Of a stretch of 64,000 nt of DNA, positions 22,334 to 33,688 are shown piece after piece. The notes under the pieces are model-generated. The model worked only from the letters and a program-made list of their open reading frames with translations, was not told where the DNA came from and did not search any database. Location: contig JAQUWS010000002.1 of the NCBI GenBank assembly GCA_028692735.1, forward strand, positions 1-64,000. Direction: 5' to 3'. This stretch comes from Candidatus Altimarinota bacterium. GTDB taxonomy: Bacteria; Patescibacteriota; Gracilibacteria; BD1-5; UBA6164. Position numbers and translations under genes: made by a program. Numbering within the stretch: the first letter of the stretch is position 1; each line of letters begins with the position of its first letter.

Positions 22334-25300
22334 ATGAACAAACAAATTCTTTGAATTGATACTACCTTATCACAACAAGAAAGAGATAAAATACAATCTT
22401 TTTCTATTTTATGACTAGAAAACAATTTCAAAGAATTAGTTTCATCTATTTTAGAACCACAAGAAATTGAAAAAAGTATAGAAGAAATAGAAAAAGTAAC
22501 AGATTTTTTAGATAATGAACTGATTAATTTTATCTTACTAGATCAAAAGAAAATTTTCTTTTATTTATGAGATATACAATCTGAGATAATTATAAATTGA
22601 AATTTGTGAGAAAAATTTATAAACAAATTGTTTCAAAAACTATTAACTGAACTTGAAAATTTAAACAGAAGTACTATAACATATATATCATCTCTAGCAA
22701 AAACTTGAAAAATAAACCAAACTTCAATTGATAAATTAAATAAAATCTTTGTTGATTTATTTGGATTTCTTAAATCCCAAAATACCAAAGAACGGGATGA
22801 AGTAATCGTAGGATTAATTGAAACTTGATTATTAACAGAACCAATATTAAATAATTCATTTGCTGAGTTATTTGTTGAATGAGAAAAAGAATACAAAAAA
22901 ACTTATAAAAGAGTTGAAGCTTTTATTAAAACATGAAAAATAACAAATGAAAACACAGATAATGCTTTTACTCAAATATTGAATCGAAAAGAAAATGATA
23001 CAAACGTAATAGAAAAAATTCTTTCAGAACTTATAAAATCAGGTAAAGTTTCTATTGAATTACTTAATTCAAAATTTGATGATATAATAAAACACTCAAT
23101 CAACGATAAAGTATGGATAAAATATATATTAATAAACGCGATAAATACAAAGCAAATAAGTAACACAAAAATCAACGACCTATTTGATAAAGCTGAAACT
23201 TTATTTCAAAATGTGATTGAGATAATGCCTGCACTCATAAAAACATGACAAATTGATGAAAAAAGATTAAATTTTTTCTTTAATTCAGCGTTTCATGTAT
23301 CAAAAAACTTTGATAACCGGGCAGTTTATATACTAACTCCATTAATTTGAACCTGAAAAATAAAAAAAGAAAAAATAAATGAGGTATTTTTAGAAATACT
23401 AAGTATAGCTTGAAGAGATTATATGAAAATGGGAGAGGGGATATCTATTCATGATAATACTAGTAATACATATTGGAGAACTAGTGTTTTACCAGAGATA
23501 GTTAAATTATGAATTGATAATCCAGAAAACATTCAAGCATACAAAGAATTTATAAAGAATTTTGTTACTGATAGTAAAAATATAATGAATGGTGTTGATT
23601 ATATTGATGATGAAAATATTAAAGAGATAGTTTCAGAAAAACATAATAAAAAGTTTTTAGAGATTATAGAAACAAATAAATTCAATGAGTTAAAAAACTC
23701 AAATTACGCATTACCAGAATTAATTAATACAAAGTTAATTACAAAGAAAAATCTATTACTACTTTTTGATACATTATTAAAAGATGTATCAAAAAATAAA
23801 ACAACTATTGGTATAGTTTTGCCTTTATTAATCGAGTTATGAGAAATACAAAAAGAAAAATTACAAGAAGTCTTTGATAATTTAATAGATATTTCACAAA
23901 ATGAAGGTAATTCAGACTTAGATCAAGTTATAATCAAAATAATAAGTGTTTTAGATCTTACTGACCTTCAAAAAAGTAAGCTAGATTCTCACATTATTTC
24001 GTTGATAAACTCGTTTAATGGTTGAAGAAATATACTTGCATGATACATAAAAACATGAAAAATCCATTTATTTAGAGAAAAAAATGAAGAATCTTTACTT
24101 GAAACTAAAGCAAAGTACAAAGAAAATTATAAATTATATAAAGATATTTTATCAAAAATTGATGGTAATAGTTTAAAAATGGTTATTTTCTTGAGGAACA
24201 ATTTTTTAAATATTGAAAAATTACAAAGCATAGATACTTTATTAAACTATGATATTTGAACAGGTCTTTTAATAGAAAACTTTGAGTTTATAACTAAAGA
24301 TAATGATATAAAAAATATTATGCTTAGATACTTCTCTATAGCTGTCAGATCTTGACTTTATGATGAGTGAATAACACACAAAAACATAAAATTACTACAT
24401 TATGAATTTACTAAAGATAGAAAATTAGAAAGACTTCCTATAACAAAAGAAGATTTTATAGATTATATGGATGAAGAAAAACCATTGTTTGAATTTCAAA
24501 AAGACAAAGATTTTGATTTTCCATGAACAAAGCCATGGACAAAAAAATGGTTTTTAGAAGATAAAAAAAGAATTAGGTACCTAAAAAGTGAGAAACTAAA
24601 AACTTTTGAAAAATTTTGAACTTACTTAGCAACTTGAATTATAGAATGAAGCCAATGATTAGATAACATAAAAATTTTTTATGAACATATTTTTAAAAAT
24701 ATTTCATACAAAGATAATAGGACAAATATATTACAATTATGAGAAGTTTTTAACTTGATTTTAAAACAAGGAAATTATGAAATATTTGATAAAATCTTAA
24801 ATAATTGATTCTGAAAAGAATTGAAAGATTTTATAGATACATACCACATAAAAGACAAGTGAAGAACTATAGTAACTCTTATGATAACAAAAGAGATAAG
24901 AGATAGTTTTCAGATCTTTAATGATAATAAATGAAAAGAACAAGTTGATTACTTAAAAATAGAAGAAGTTTTTAAGATAGTTCAAGAAAAACTAAAAAAA
25001 TATAGAAAAAAAATAGATCTATACAAAAATCAACAAATAAAAACTTCAATTTGACTTGAATATGAAGTTACTGAAAGTATTGCAAAATGATACTTAGAAT
25101 CAATTTGAAGTGATTATAAAAATGATATTGAGATTATATCAGAATATGCAGATGTAGCAGAGTGAAATGATGCAGTACATGAAATAGCAACAAACCCAAC
25201 AGATAATCCATATTTACTTATCTTAGAAATGAAATTACTTGATGATTTAGATTTTATAGACCTAAACTTCAAAAAAGAAGATTATGCAAAATGATCTAGA

Positions 25301-26533
25301 TGAGTTCATTTTACTGTCTGATGAGAACAATGAATATGATTAGATGAAAAAACAAATTTCATACAAAATATACTTATAGCAGGGAATTTCTGATGATTAA
25401 ACGCAGGAGAAGACGTAATTAATTTATGATTATATTCAACTATAACAGAGAAAATATATAATTGTGAAATATTGTTTTGAGATAAAGAAACAAAATGTGT
25501 AGAGTATAGAAGTCTTTGAATAGATAAAAAAGAACAGTTTGAAAGATTGATTATAAGTCTTTTTAATTTAAATATGACTTTACAATTAGCCAAAAAACAT
25601 CTTTGAAAGAAACTTGATTATTTATTTGGAGTAAGTAATCTTACTTTGGAAAAATATAAAAAGTTATTAATAAATTCATATAAAAAAAATCCAGATTTAG
25701 ATGAAAAGATTATAATCAATATTTTTGAGTATTTGAAATTGATAAAAGATATACATTTTATAATAAAAAGACATAATACAGACTTTATATACAACGAAAC
25801 AACCACTGTTGATAACCAAAGATGATTAAATAATTTAATTAATTTGATGGTTAGTACAAATCCAGTTATAGAGCTAATGAAAAATATAAATCTAAGTATC
25901 AATTTTTTTAAGACTATATTTGAAAATGAATTAAATTGAAATCCTATAAATTCTATTGAAGACTTTGAAGACGTATTAAAATCAAACTGAAAAGATATAG
26001 ATACTTTAACTCAAAGACAAAAACAAATTATCTATAACTGATACAGATTAAGAATCAGAAAGAATCTAGATACATTAAAAGCTGAAAACATAGAAATATA
26101 TGAAAATATAGAAATGTATTTAAATTGAAATATAGAAGAAACTATAAGAAAAATAACAAACAAAAAAAGATTTGATGAAGTTATAAAATCAAGTTGAAAA
26201 GATTTTGATACTTACATAGATTCATTATTTATAGAGTTGAATGACTTTGATAAAAAATCATCAACAGAACTAGTAAACCAATTTACACATATAAATAATC
26301 TTTTCATAAAAAAGGATTCTACAAATGCTCTTAGTATGTATGATACTACAAAAGAACAAACTTGAGAAATTATCTCAGACAGGAGATTATCAGAAACAAC
26401 AAGCTTTGATAAACTTGAACTTTGATTACCAGAAAGAGATTGACCTTATGTAATCCAATGAGCAAGTGACTCTATGCTAACCCAAGCAATACAAAAAAGA
26501 ATCCTAGAATTCAACAAAAATTTGCAAATTTAA
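22334..26533 (+). CDS. Giant repeat protein with a carboxylate-amine-ligase-like domain
   Basis: A 1399-residue single ORF, the longest in the window. Residues of about 115-570 contain repeats of about 36 residues with the core (L/F)IKTGKI....IN..F..IL. After a linker comes a domain at about 905-1090 with IGLEYEVTES, VHEIATNPTDNPYL, SRGVHFTVGGEQGIG and CVEYRSLGID. This spacing of E.E, E, H and R residues resembles the glutamine-synthetase-fold ligases (glutamate-cysteine ligase and amidoligase families), which join a carboxylate to an amine using ATP. The C-terminal 300 residues are helical and end in a short disordered tail. No signal peptide is seen, so it should be cytoplasmic. It is the last gene of its unit, just upstream of tRNA-Leu. 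The family assignment is inference from motifs alone. Confidence 0.85.
22680..24060 (+). repeat. Protein-level helical repeats inside the 1399-residue protein
   Basis: Repeats start near 22690, 22802, 22912, 23020, 23116, 23222 and 23331, about 108 bases (36 residues) apart, with weaker copies near 23491, 23703, 23818 and 24031. Consensus core: LIKTGKI followed by a 12-residue helix IN..F..IL. Examples are FIKTGKITNENTDNAFTQIL, LIKTGQIDEKRLNFFFNSAF and LIGTGKIKKEKINEVFLEIL. The DNA copies have diverged, so the repeats are old. Confidence 0.75.
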
Positions 26534-26569
26534 AGATTTATATATAATAATCAAGCCAACTAAAAAAAT

Positions 26570-26656
26570 GCCTCGGTGGTGGAATTGGTAGACACGCGGG
26601 ACTCAAAATCCCGTTCTAGCAATAGAGTGCGAGTTCGATTCTCGCCCGGGGCACCA
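26570..26656 (+). tRNA. tRNA-Leu (anticodon CAA)
   Basis: An 87-base class II tRNA with a 7-bp acceptor stem GCCTCGG/CCGGGGC, D-loop, anticodon stem CGGGA around CTCAAAA (anticodon CAA, reading UUG), a long variable arm, T-arm GCGAGTTCGATTCTCGC and an encoded CCA. Confidence 0.97.
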
Positions 26657-26670
26657 AACTAAAAACAAGA

Positions 26671-26704
26671 AAAAATAGCTTTCTTTATGAAAGCTATTTT
26701 TTTG
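26671..26704 (+). terminator. Terminator after tRNA-Leu
   Basis: AAAAATAGCTTTC pairs with GAAAGCTATTTTT around TTTAT and is followed by more T. Confidence 0.85.
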
Positions 26705-26758
26705 TTTAAAATCTAACAATATGATAACATAAAATAAATATATTATTTAAAGTGTGTT

Positions 26759-27802
26759 ATGTGATTAGATATATGAGAAAATATTTGAATGTTACCTAGT
26801 AATAAACTAATTGAATTATTTAAAATTTTTTGAGTTGATGAAAAATTAGCTTCAAATGATAGTATTGAAGTATGTGATTTATGAGCATGAATTCCACATT
26901 TTTCAAATCAAATTTTATTGGATTATTCTAATTTAAAATGAATTAATTGTATTGACCCTATTTATAAAACATCAAAAAATATAAAAGAAACATTATTAAA
27001 TATTATTGAAGATGATTACCGTAATTGACGGGATTGGGTGTTTTCAAATTATCAAGTTTGAGTAAAATTAAGTTTGATGGATAAGTTTAAAAAAATCATT
27101 GAAAATGAGTGAATAAACTCAAAATTAAACTTTTTTTGATGAATAGAAGAGATTGCTAAGTGAAGTCAAGATTTGGTTTTTGCTAATTTTGTATTTAATT
27201 TTATCTTATTTCCAAGAGAAATGCTAGAAAAAATAAATTCGATTTTATCAGACAATTGAGAATTTGTAATATTAGACTTTGATAGTTATTCTTTCAATTT
27301 GATAAAAGATATATTAAATAAAAATCATATAGAACATAGAGAATGACAACTTTCTTATCACGATATCAACTATACATCAATATCTATACCAAAAAAATCA
27401 TTAGAAAAGATATTATTAGCATTAAATGAATGAGTAACTAAAGGACTTGATGAATTTGAAATTGAGCTTTATGACTGGTTAGACTGAGAAAAATTTATGC
27501 AAAAGTACTCAATAATACCAATAGAAAGAATAGTTGATTGAAAACTTTCAAACTCTGAAATAAAATTAATAAATAAAGTTTTTAAGAATGAAGAAAAAAT
27601 TATTGAGGAAATAGATCACTATAGAGAGACACTATCTACTATGAGTAAAGAATGAGATGAATTTCACGATGAAGAATTTAACTTCATTTTAACAAATATA
27701 ATAGTTTATTATGAGAATAATAATCTAGATAAACCAGTTCAAGAAAGAGATTATGATACTTTAAAAGAAATATTTAATTTTTTTCAAAATAAAAGACATT
27801 AA
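26759..27802 (+). CDS. SAM-dependent methyltransferase-like protein
   Basis: A 347-residue protein. Residues 35-55 (IEVCDLGAGIPHFSNQIL) form the glycine-rich SAM loop of class I methyltransferases. LVFANFVFNFILFPREML, then LSDNGEFVILDFD, match the later strands of that fold. The second half (about 210-347) is helical and charged with no recognised domain. The substrate is unknown. It has its own transcript between tRNA-Leu and merR. Confidence 0.7.
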
Positions 27803-27849
27803 AATTTTAATTATTTAAAAAAAATCATTTACTTATTTTACTTATTATT

Positions 27850-27878
27850 TTGACTTAAAGTACTTCAATGTTTATAAT
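27850..27878 (+). promoter_or_regulatory. merR promoter with MerR operator
   Basis: TTGACT at 27850-27855 and TATAAT at 27873-27878 enclose the dyad TTAAAGTACTTCAA (27855-27868). The dyad matches the operator in front of the next gene, so merR is probably autoregulated. Confidence 0.6.
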
Positions 27879-27907
27879 ATTTTTAATTTAAAATATTATA
27901 AAAAATT

Positions 27908-28345
27908 ATGCAAACATATACTATCAAAGAAGCCTCAAAACTATCATGATTACCAGAATCTACTCTCAGATATTATGAAAAAATGTGACTTATAAGCTGA
28001 ATTGCAAGAGATAAAATCAGTGGTTATAGAGTTTATACAGAAGATAATTTGACTTTGATAGCTACTATTTCTTGTTTAAATACTACTTGAATGTCTATTT
28101 GAGATATGAAACAATATATTGATGGTATTTTTTCATGAGACAAAACTAACACTAAGCAGTTAGATATTTTAAAACAACAAAAAAAGATATTGATAGAAGA
28201 AGAAAAAGTTTTAGCTCTTAGAAAAAAATATATAGATTGAAAAATAAAATATTGGGAATTAATAAATACTAATGATAAATCCTGAGTTGAAGAATTATAT
28301 AAAGAACTGCTTATATTAGCTAAAAAATTAAAACATACTAGATAA
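27908..28345 (+). CDS. MerR-family transcriptional regulator
   Basis: A 145-residue protein with the typical MerR start YTIKEASKLSGLPESTLRYY, then EKMGLISGIARD and GYRVYTEDNL, followed by a coiled-coil dimer helix (LKQQKKILIEEEKVLALRKK). It lacks the cysteine pattern of metal-sensing MerR proteins; it resembles the AdhR/NmlR-like branch that responds to aldehydes or electrophiles. It sits directly upstream of a flavodoxin-like quinone reductase with a matching operator, which makes that gene its likely target. Confidence 0.93.
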
Positions 28346-28357
28346 TTAAAAAAACAT

Positions 28358-28387
28358 TTGCATTAAAGTACTTTAAGGTATTATAAT
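28358..28387 (+). promoter_or_regulatory. Promoter and MerR operator of the quinone reductase gene
   Basis: TTGCAT at 28358-28363 and TATAAT at 28382-28387 are separated by 18 bases holding the perfect dyad TTAAAGTACTTTAA (28363-28376). A dyad between -35 and -10 is the hallmark of MerR-activated promoters. Confidence 0.7.
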
Positions 28388-28407
28388 TAGATAACTTTAA
28401 TTTTATA

Positions 28408-28989
28408 ATGTGTAAAAATATGAAGAAAACAGTAGTAATAAATTGACATAGTGATTATGAAAAATCATTTGCCAACAAAGCAATAATCAATTGATTAGTT
28501 GAAAAATTTAATGGACAAAATTTCTGAGATTTAATAGAAATAAGAACATTAATTGAACTTTATCCAGATTTTAAAATAGATGTAGACGCCGAACAAAATG
28601 CATTACTTGAAGCTGATAATATTGTATTACAGTTTCCTCTTTATTGGTATAGTACACCCGCAATTTTAAAACAATGGATTGATAATGTATTACAACGTTG
28701 ATTTTCTCATGGTTCAAATTGAGATAAATTAAGAAATAAAAATCTAATTATATCTATTACAATTTGATCTTCAGAAATAAATTATCCAAAAACTCAAGAT
28801 GGTTATGATATTGAAGAGTTAATTGCTCCATTTAGAAGAACATCAAACATGATTCAAACAAATTTAATTGAACCTGTTTATTCTTTTTCTATGACTTATA
28901 TTCCATGAGTTAATGAAAAAGAGTGAGTTTTAGATAGAGTAGAAAAACATATTCAAAAATTATATAATACTTTAATCAATTTACAATAA
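28408..28989 (+). CDS. Flavodoxin-fold NAD(P)H:quinone oxidoreductase
   Basis: A 193-residue protein of the MdaB/KefF/NQO family. The family's central segment is clear: ADNIVLQFPLYWYSTPAILK followed by QWIDNVLQRGFSHG. The early strand TVVINGHSDYEKS binds FMN, and TIGSSEINY and FRRTSNMI follow in order. It reduces quinones or electrophiles by two electrons. A second in-frame ATG at 28420 is an equally good start. The operator upstream and the adjacent merR gene indicate induction by electrophilic stress. Confidence 0.9.
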
Positions 28990-29116
28990 GAAGTACTAAG
29001 CTAAAAGTAGATTAGTATAATTTTTTTTGTTAATATAATTATTGATTTATAAAAAAATTTGTAAAAAAATAAAAACTGAGTAAACAATATAACTATTGAT
29101 ACTTAATTTTAAAAAT

Positions 29117-29545
29117 ATGTGATTAGAAAATTATGATGATGACTTAGATGAACAACAAAAACTATTTTTATCATACTATGAAGAATATTTAACTACAATG
29201 AAAGATTTATGACTTGAATTAAGCGATAATGCTAAATTAACAAGTATAAATACATTTAAAAACTTGATAAAGGCAACCTGAAGCGATTTTGAAAGTCAAA
29301 TTCAATCTAAATACAAGATAGAAAAAGAACTTAAAGATGATTATCTTATATACTTGTATATCAAAAACAATAAAGAAGATATAAAGTGCTGAAAATTACT
29401 TATTATACCAATTTTTCTTGAAAATTGATATATTATAAAAGTCTACTTTATAAAAAATAAAGATACTTTATGAAATTGTAAACAAGAAATAAAAAAGTTT
29501 GTTGAACAGATTTTTTCTTGAGCTACAGTACTAGGTTGAGTCTAA
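29117..29545 (+). CDS. Small acidic protein of unknown function
   Basis: A 142-residue hydrophilic protein beginning MGLENYDDDLDEQQK. A Gly-rich hydrophobic C-terminus (IFSGATVLGGV) closes it. No motif is recognised. It precedes the protease-like gene by 37 bases, so the two may be co-expressed. Confidence 0.7.
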
Positions 29546-29582
29546 AAAATATAGAATTTTTAAATTTGTAATATAAGCAAAA

Positions 29583-30086
29583 ATGCTAAATTTTTTTATA
29601 AACCAAGAACAATTTTTTAAAGAATTAGATGATAAAAAATATTGAAAATATCAACATAACCTTTGTTGACTTATAAATATTTTTATTATTTTGAAAAATC
29701 TTTGATATGATGTAACAAAGCAAGATTTATTACAACAAGCAATCAAGCTAGATGCTTATAACGAAAAAACTTGATGGAAATATATATGATTGACTAAAAT
29801 ACTTGAAAGTTATTGAGTTAAATCAGAGATATACAACAAAAGGTTATTTCACAACTACTTTTTTAAAAAGAAATTACAAAAACAAAAAAATAATAATTTG
29901 ATTTTTATATCATCAATAAAAATTCAAAAAGAAAACCACTTGATAATTATTGATGAATTTAAAAACGATACATTATATTATAAAAGTGTATGAACAAAAG
30001 AAGTTGAATCAACACAAACTTGAGAGCTAAAATTTAATGATTTTATGAAGATATATAACAAAAGATGAATTATCGTTTATTTATAA
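29583..30086 (+). CDS. C39-like cysteine peptidase
   Basis: A 167-residue protein with the papain-like C39 pattern: a Gln/Cys segment YQHNLCGLINIFIILKNLGY, then GWKYIGLTKILESYGV, and a later His strand NHLIIIDEF. Cys, His and a following acidic residue fit the catalytic triad of peptidase C39-like proteins. There is no signal peptide or transporter domain, so it is probably cytoplasmic or part of an immunity/maturation system. Its last codons form one arm of the terminator 30054-30109. Confidence 0.65.
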
Positions 30087-30109
30087 TTGATAATTCATCT
30101 TTTGTTATA
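30054..30109. terminator. Long bidirectional terminator overlapping coding sequence
   Basis: Perfect 21-bp arms (30054-30074 and 30089-30109) around a 14-base loop. The left arm lies within the last codons of the C39-like gene; the right arm abuts the folA stop at 30110. Confidence 0.85.
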
Positions 30110-30649
30110 TTATTTTTCGTAAACCATAAATCTAAATTTTATCCCATTTTCTTCTTGCCAATCTCATTGACTAAGCAATTTAAATTTTGATCTATCAAAT
30201 TCTACAAATCTATCACTACCAAAATCTCAATCAACTTCAGTTAGATAAACTTTATCAACTAAAGGATGAGCTAGTCATATGTTGTAAACACTTGTTCATC
30301 AGATAACAAATATATTCTCAACATTTTCTTTTCTATCAAGTTCTTCCAAAGCATGTTCAAAAGTATTAAAATGCAGTACAAAATCATCAATCTTAGAATT
30401 TAAGCTTTCAGTATGAAGTTTTTTACTTATTATACAATTGATCCTATCAGAAAGAGGTTTAAACTTACTTGGAATAGATTCCCAAGTCCTTCTTCATATA
30501 ATTACAGCATTAAGTTTTCCTAAATCTTCATTTTTTGTAGTTATATCCTTAAAATACTTCATATCAGCATTTATTTTCCAAGCCAACTCATTTTTTATTC
30601 AGATTCAATTCTTATCATCCATAGCCAATATCACAGAAAATTTTTTCAT
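30110..30649 (-). CDS. folA: Dihydrofolate reductase
   Basis: A 179-residue protein that reduces dihydrofolate to tetrahydrofolate with NADPH. Family landmarks: FSVILAMDDKNGIGIKNELA, the W-K substrate region AWKINADMKYFK, NAVIIGRRTWESIP, the NADPH loop IFVIGGTSVYN and the C-terminal strands HPLVDKVYLTEVDGDF. It lies opposite and next to thyX. ThyX releases tetrahydrofolate directly, so FolA is not strictly needed to recycle it; its presence suggests reduction of salvaged folates. Confidence 0.95.
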
Positions 30650-30853
30650 ATTATCTTAATTTTAGAAAATAAAATTAATAAAATGTTGAAAAAAATTTGT
30701 TTTTTATATTATTTTATAGATGTGTTTTTCAACGATTTTAGATATTTTTATTTTATATTTATTTGATATAAATTCAAATAAATATAAAAAAAACTTTTTA
30801 ATTTTATTAAATTTTTTATATACTTATATCAAATATTTTTTAAACAAATTTTT

Positions 30854-32560
30854 ATGACTAATACTTGAACATTTGCCCCATTACTAAACAAAAGAGATTA
30901 TAACGAAAATGAAAAAATAGTCTTAGAATACTTTTTTACAAATATAGATAAAAATATTTATTGTGCTAAAAATACTTTATCATACCAATTATGGGCTTTT
31001 TTAGTAGGACAATATTCTAGAAGTGATTTATCTATGAGAGATAGATTTTTACAATTATTTCAAGATAATGATAAAGCATTAGAAAAATGACTTATATCAA
31101 AAGAAGAACATATATCTTTAGATGATTTAGCTCAAGATATAAAAAACTCAAAATCTATAAAACTAGATTATTTTGAGCAAAGATCAAGTGACTTTTTAAA
31201 AAAATGGTGAGTAGATTTTTGACACAATAGCTTAAAAGATGCAGATAGAATTAGATTTGCAATAGAGTGAGTAAGTCAAGTATTTACAAAAGTTATAGAA
31301 TCTCCGTTTCCAGCTCTTTGAGATTTCCAAGAAAAATCAACAAGATACTTACATTTTTGAAAGGAATCGTTAATAATCCCTCAAGATTTACTTGATTCAA
31401 ATTATGCTAGTGATATAAAACAAATTTCAAATGATTTAATGGAAACTTATTTAAAAAGTTTTCCAATTGTTAGAAAAGCACTTGAAGATAATCAAATAGT
31501 AAAAAGGGAAGAGTTTACATCAGATAGATCATATGAAAATACTTTAAATGCTAAGATATTTGATATAGTAAGATATTTATTACCATCAAATGTAAGTACA
31601 TCACTTTGAGCATCTTTTTCCACTCGTACTCTAGAAAGTCATCTTACATACATGTTGAGTCATCCACTTCTTGAAGTAAGAACTATTGCTGAAACTATGC
31701 ATACAGAGGCTTTGAAACTTTCACCTTGATTACTTAAACATGTATGAGTTTCCGAGTATGAATTGAAAAAGAGACAAAATCTAGATAGATATACAAAAGA
31801 ATTATTTAGAACTATATTTGAAAAAGAAGATAATATAGAATTTTTTAAATGAATTGATGATAAAGATAGGGTAGACCTAGTTTTTGAATGAGATTTAGAT
31901 AATCAAATTTGTGCATCACTTTTATTTGAAAATTCTAGAAGTAAATGACTTTCATACAATGAGTGTCTCGACATAGTTTTGGAAATGGATAAAAATGAAA
32001 AAGAATATATTATGAAATTAGCTCTATGAGATAGATGAAGTCATGATCGTATGCCTAGAGCCCTACAACACTCTTCAGTTATGTTTGAGTTTTTAATTGA
32101 TTTCTGAGCTTACAGAGATATACAAAGACACAGAGCTTCATCACAATTATGGCAGTGAGCAACAGCAATTTCTGGTTATGATTATCCAGAATATATAAAC
32201 TTACCATGAATGGAAGAATTTAAAGATATGTATGATGATGTGATGGCTAAAGCTACTTTACTTGCAAATGATATAGTAAAAGAAAATACATATTTATCTG
32301 AATATGCTTGTGCACTTTGACATTTAGTGAGAACTACTTTTGAGATGAATCCATGACAATTAGCATACGTTATAGAACAAAGGACAACTCCATGGTGACA
32401 TCATAGTTACAGAAGATTATTTATAGAAGTATATAATCAACTTAAGGAAATTGCACCAATTTATGCAAAATACATAAGAGTATGAAAAGTTGAAGAAGAA
32501 TCAAGCAGAAAAATTCAAGAAGAAAAATCAGAAGTAAAAAGACAAAAACTGTGAATTTAA
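30854..32560 (+). CDS. thyX: FAD-dependent thymidylate synthase, duplicated (double ThyX)
   Basis: A 568-residue protein, about twice the usual ThyX length. The catalytic ThyX signature is in the second half: YRDIQRHRASSQLWQGA, the RHR...S motif, followed by RTTPWGHHSYRRLF. The first half carries a degenerate copy (RYLHFGKESLIIP and SRSDLSMRDRFLQLF). It methylates dUMP to dTMP using methylene-tetrahydrofolate, FAD and NADPH. Two-domain ThyX proteins are known to me from Patescibacteria. It lies divergently beside folA and upstream of terC. Confidence 0.88.
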
Positions 32561-32597
32561 AGTTATTCAACTAATTATTATATTTTAAATAAAATTT

Positions 32598-33509
32598 ATG
32601 GAAAACCTATCACAAGAATTTATTGGCTTATTTTCTATTTCTTGAGTATTAGCTCTAATTAACATAATTATAATAGATATAGTTATGAGTTGAGATAATG
32701 CTATAGTTATATGAATGGCAACAAGAAATCTTCCTACAAAACTTAGAAAAAAAGCTATATTAGTAGGTATCGTTCTAGCAACAGTTATGAGAGTTATTTT
32801 TGCTCTCTTTGCTACTATATTACTTGATATGACATGACTTAGATTTGCTTGATGAATATTACTTTTATATGTTGTTTGGAAATTTTATAAAGAACTTAGG
32901 AATTGAGGATGACATGATGAAGATTGAGATGGTAAAAAGAAAGAAGTATGATTTATGGCAGCAGTTTATACTATTGTTTTAGCTGATGTATCTATGAGTC
33001 TAGATAATGTACTTGCAGTAGCTTGAGCTTCTCATGGTAATGTAGTAACTTTATGAATCTGACTTATTTTTTCTATATTATTGATGGCATTTGCATCAAA
33101 TTATATAGCAAAAAACCTAAACAAATATCCAATAATTCAGTGGATATGACTACTAGTTATACTTTTTGTAGCAATAGAAATGCTTATAAAATGAACTCCT
33201 GATATAGAAAACACTATTCATATTTATAATTTATTTCCATTTTTTATTTTTATTGCATCTATGTTTTTTGTTTACCTACATCAAAGATATTTTAAACCAA
33301 TTAGTGAAGATAAAATTAGAAATTATATAGATAACAATTATTTAAAAATAGGAGTTTTCTTCTTGTTAATCATCTTGATATTTGTAAATCTATGAGATAA
33401 AATATTTGCATTTATAAATAGTCATGTAGTATTTTTATATCTAGTCAATCTTATAATATTATTTGTATTTCTTGAATTTATAAGCATACTAAAAATAAAA
33501 AGAAAATAA
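32598..33509 (+). CDS. TerC-family integral membrane protein
   Basis: A 303-residue polytopic protein with seven to eight membrane segments. The TerC signatures are visible: IIIIDIVMSGDNAIVIGMA with the conserved D and N, and VLADVSMSLDNVLAVAGAS with the second D/N pair. TerC proteins are linked to metal-ion (manganese) export at the membrane. It begins 37 bases after thyX and ends before a strong terminator. Confidence 0.92.
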
Positions 33510-33523
33510 AAACCAATTGTCCG

Positions 33524-33556
33524 AAAAAATCTATTTGTTAAAATAGATTTTTTTTT
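33524..33556 (+). terminator. Intrinsic terminator after terC
   Basis: AAAAAATCTATTT pairs with AAATAGATTTTTT around GTTA. Confidence 0.85.
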
Positions 33557-33688
33557 GAAAACACTTAATCTCAATAAAAAATATAATTTTTGCTTAAAAT
33601 AAAGAAAAACATATAAATTAAAATTGACAAAACAAATATTTTATATATTATTCAAAAACAAAATAATTTATTATTTAAAATATAATTT

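Noticed and set aside
22633-23175. Minus-strand ORFs over the giant gene
   Set aside because: They are shadows of the plus-strand repeat protein; the plus frame is continuous for 4200 bases.
28985-29000. Third MerR-type operator near AAGTACT after the quinone reductase gene
   Set aside because: Only a half-dyad is present and no promoter elements surround it.
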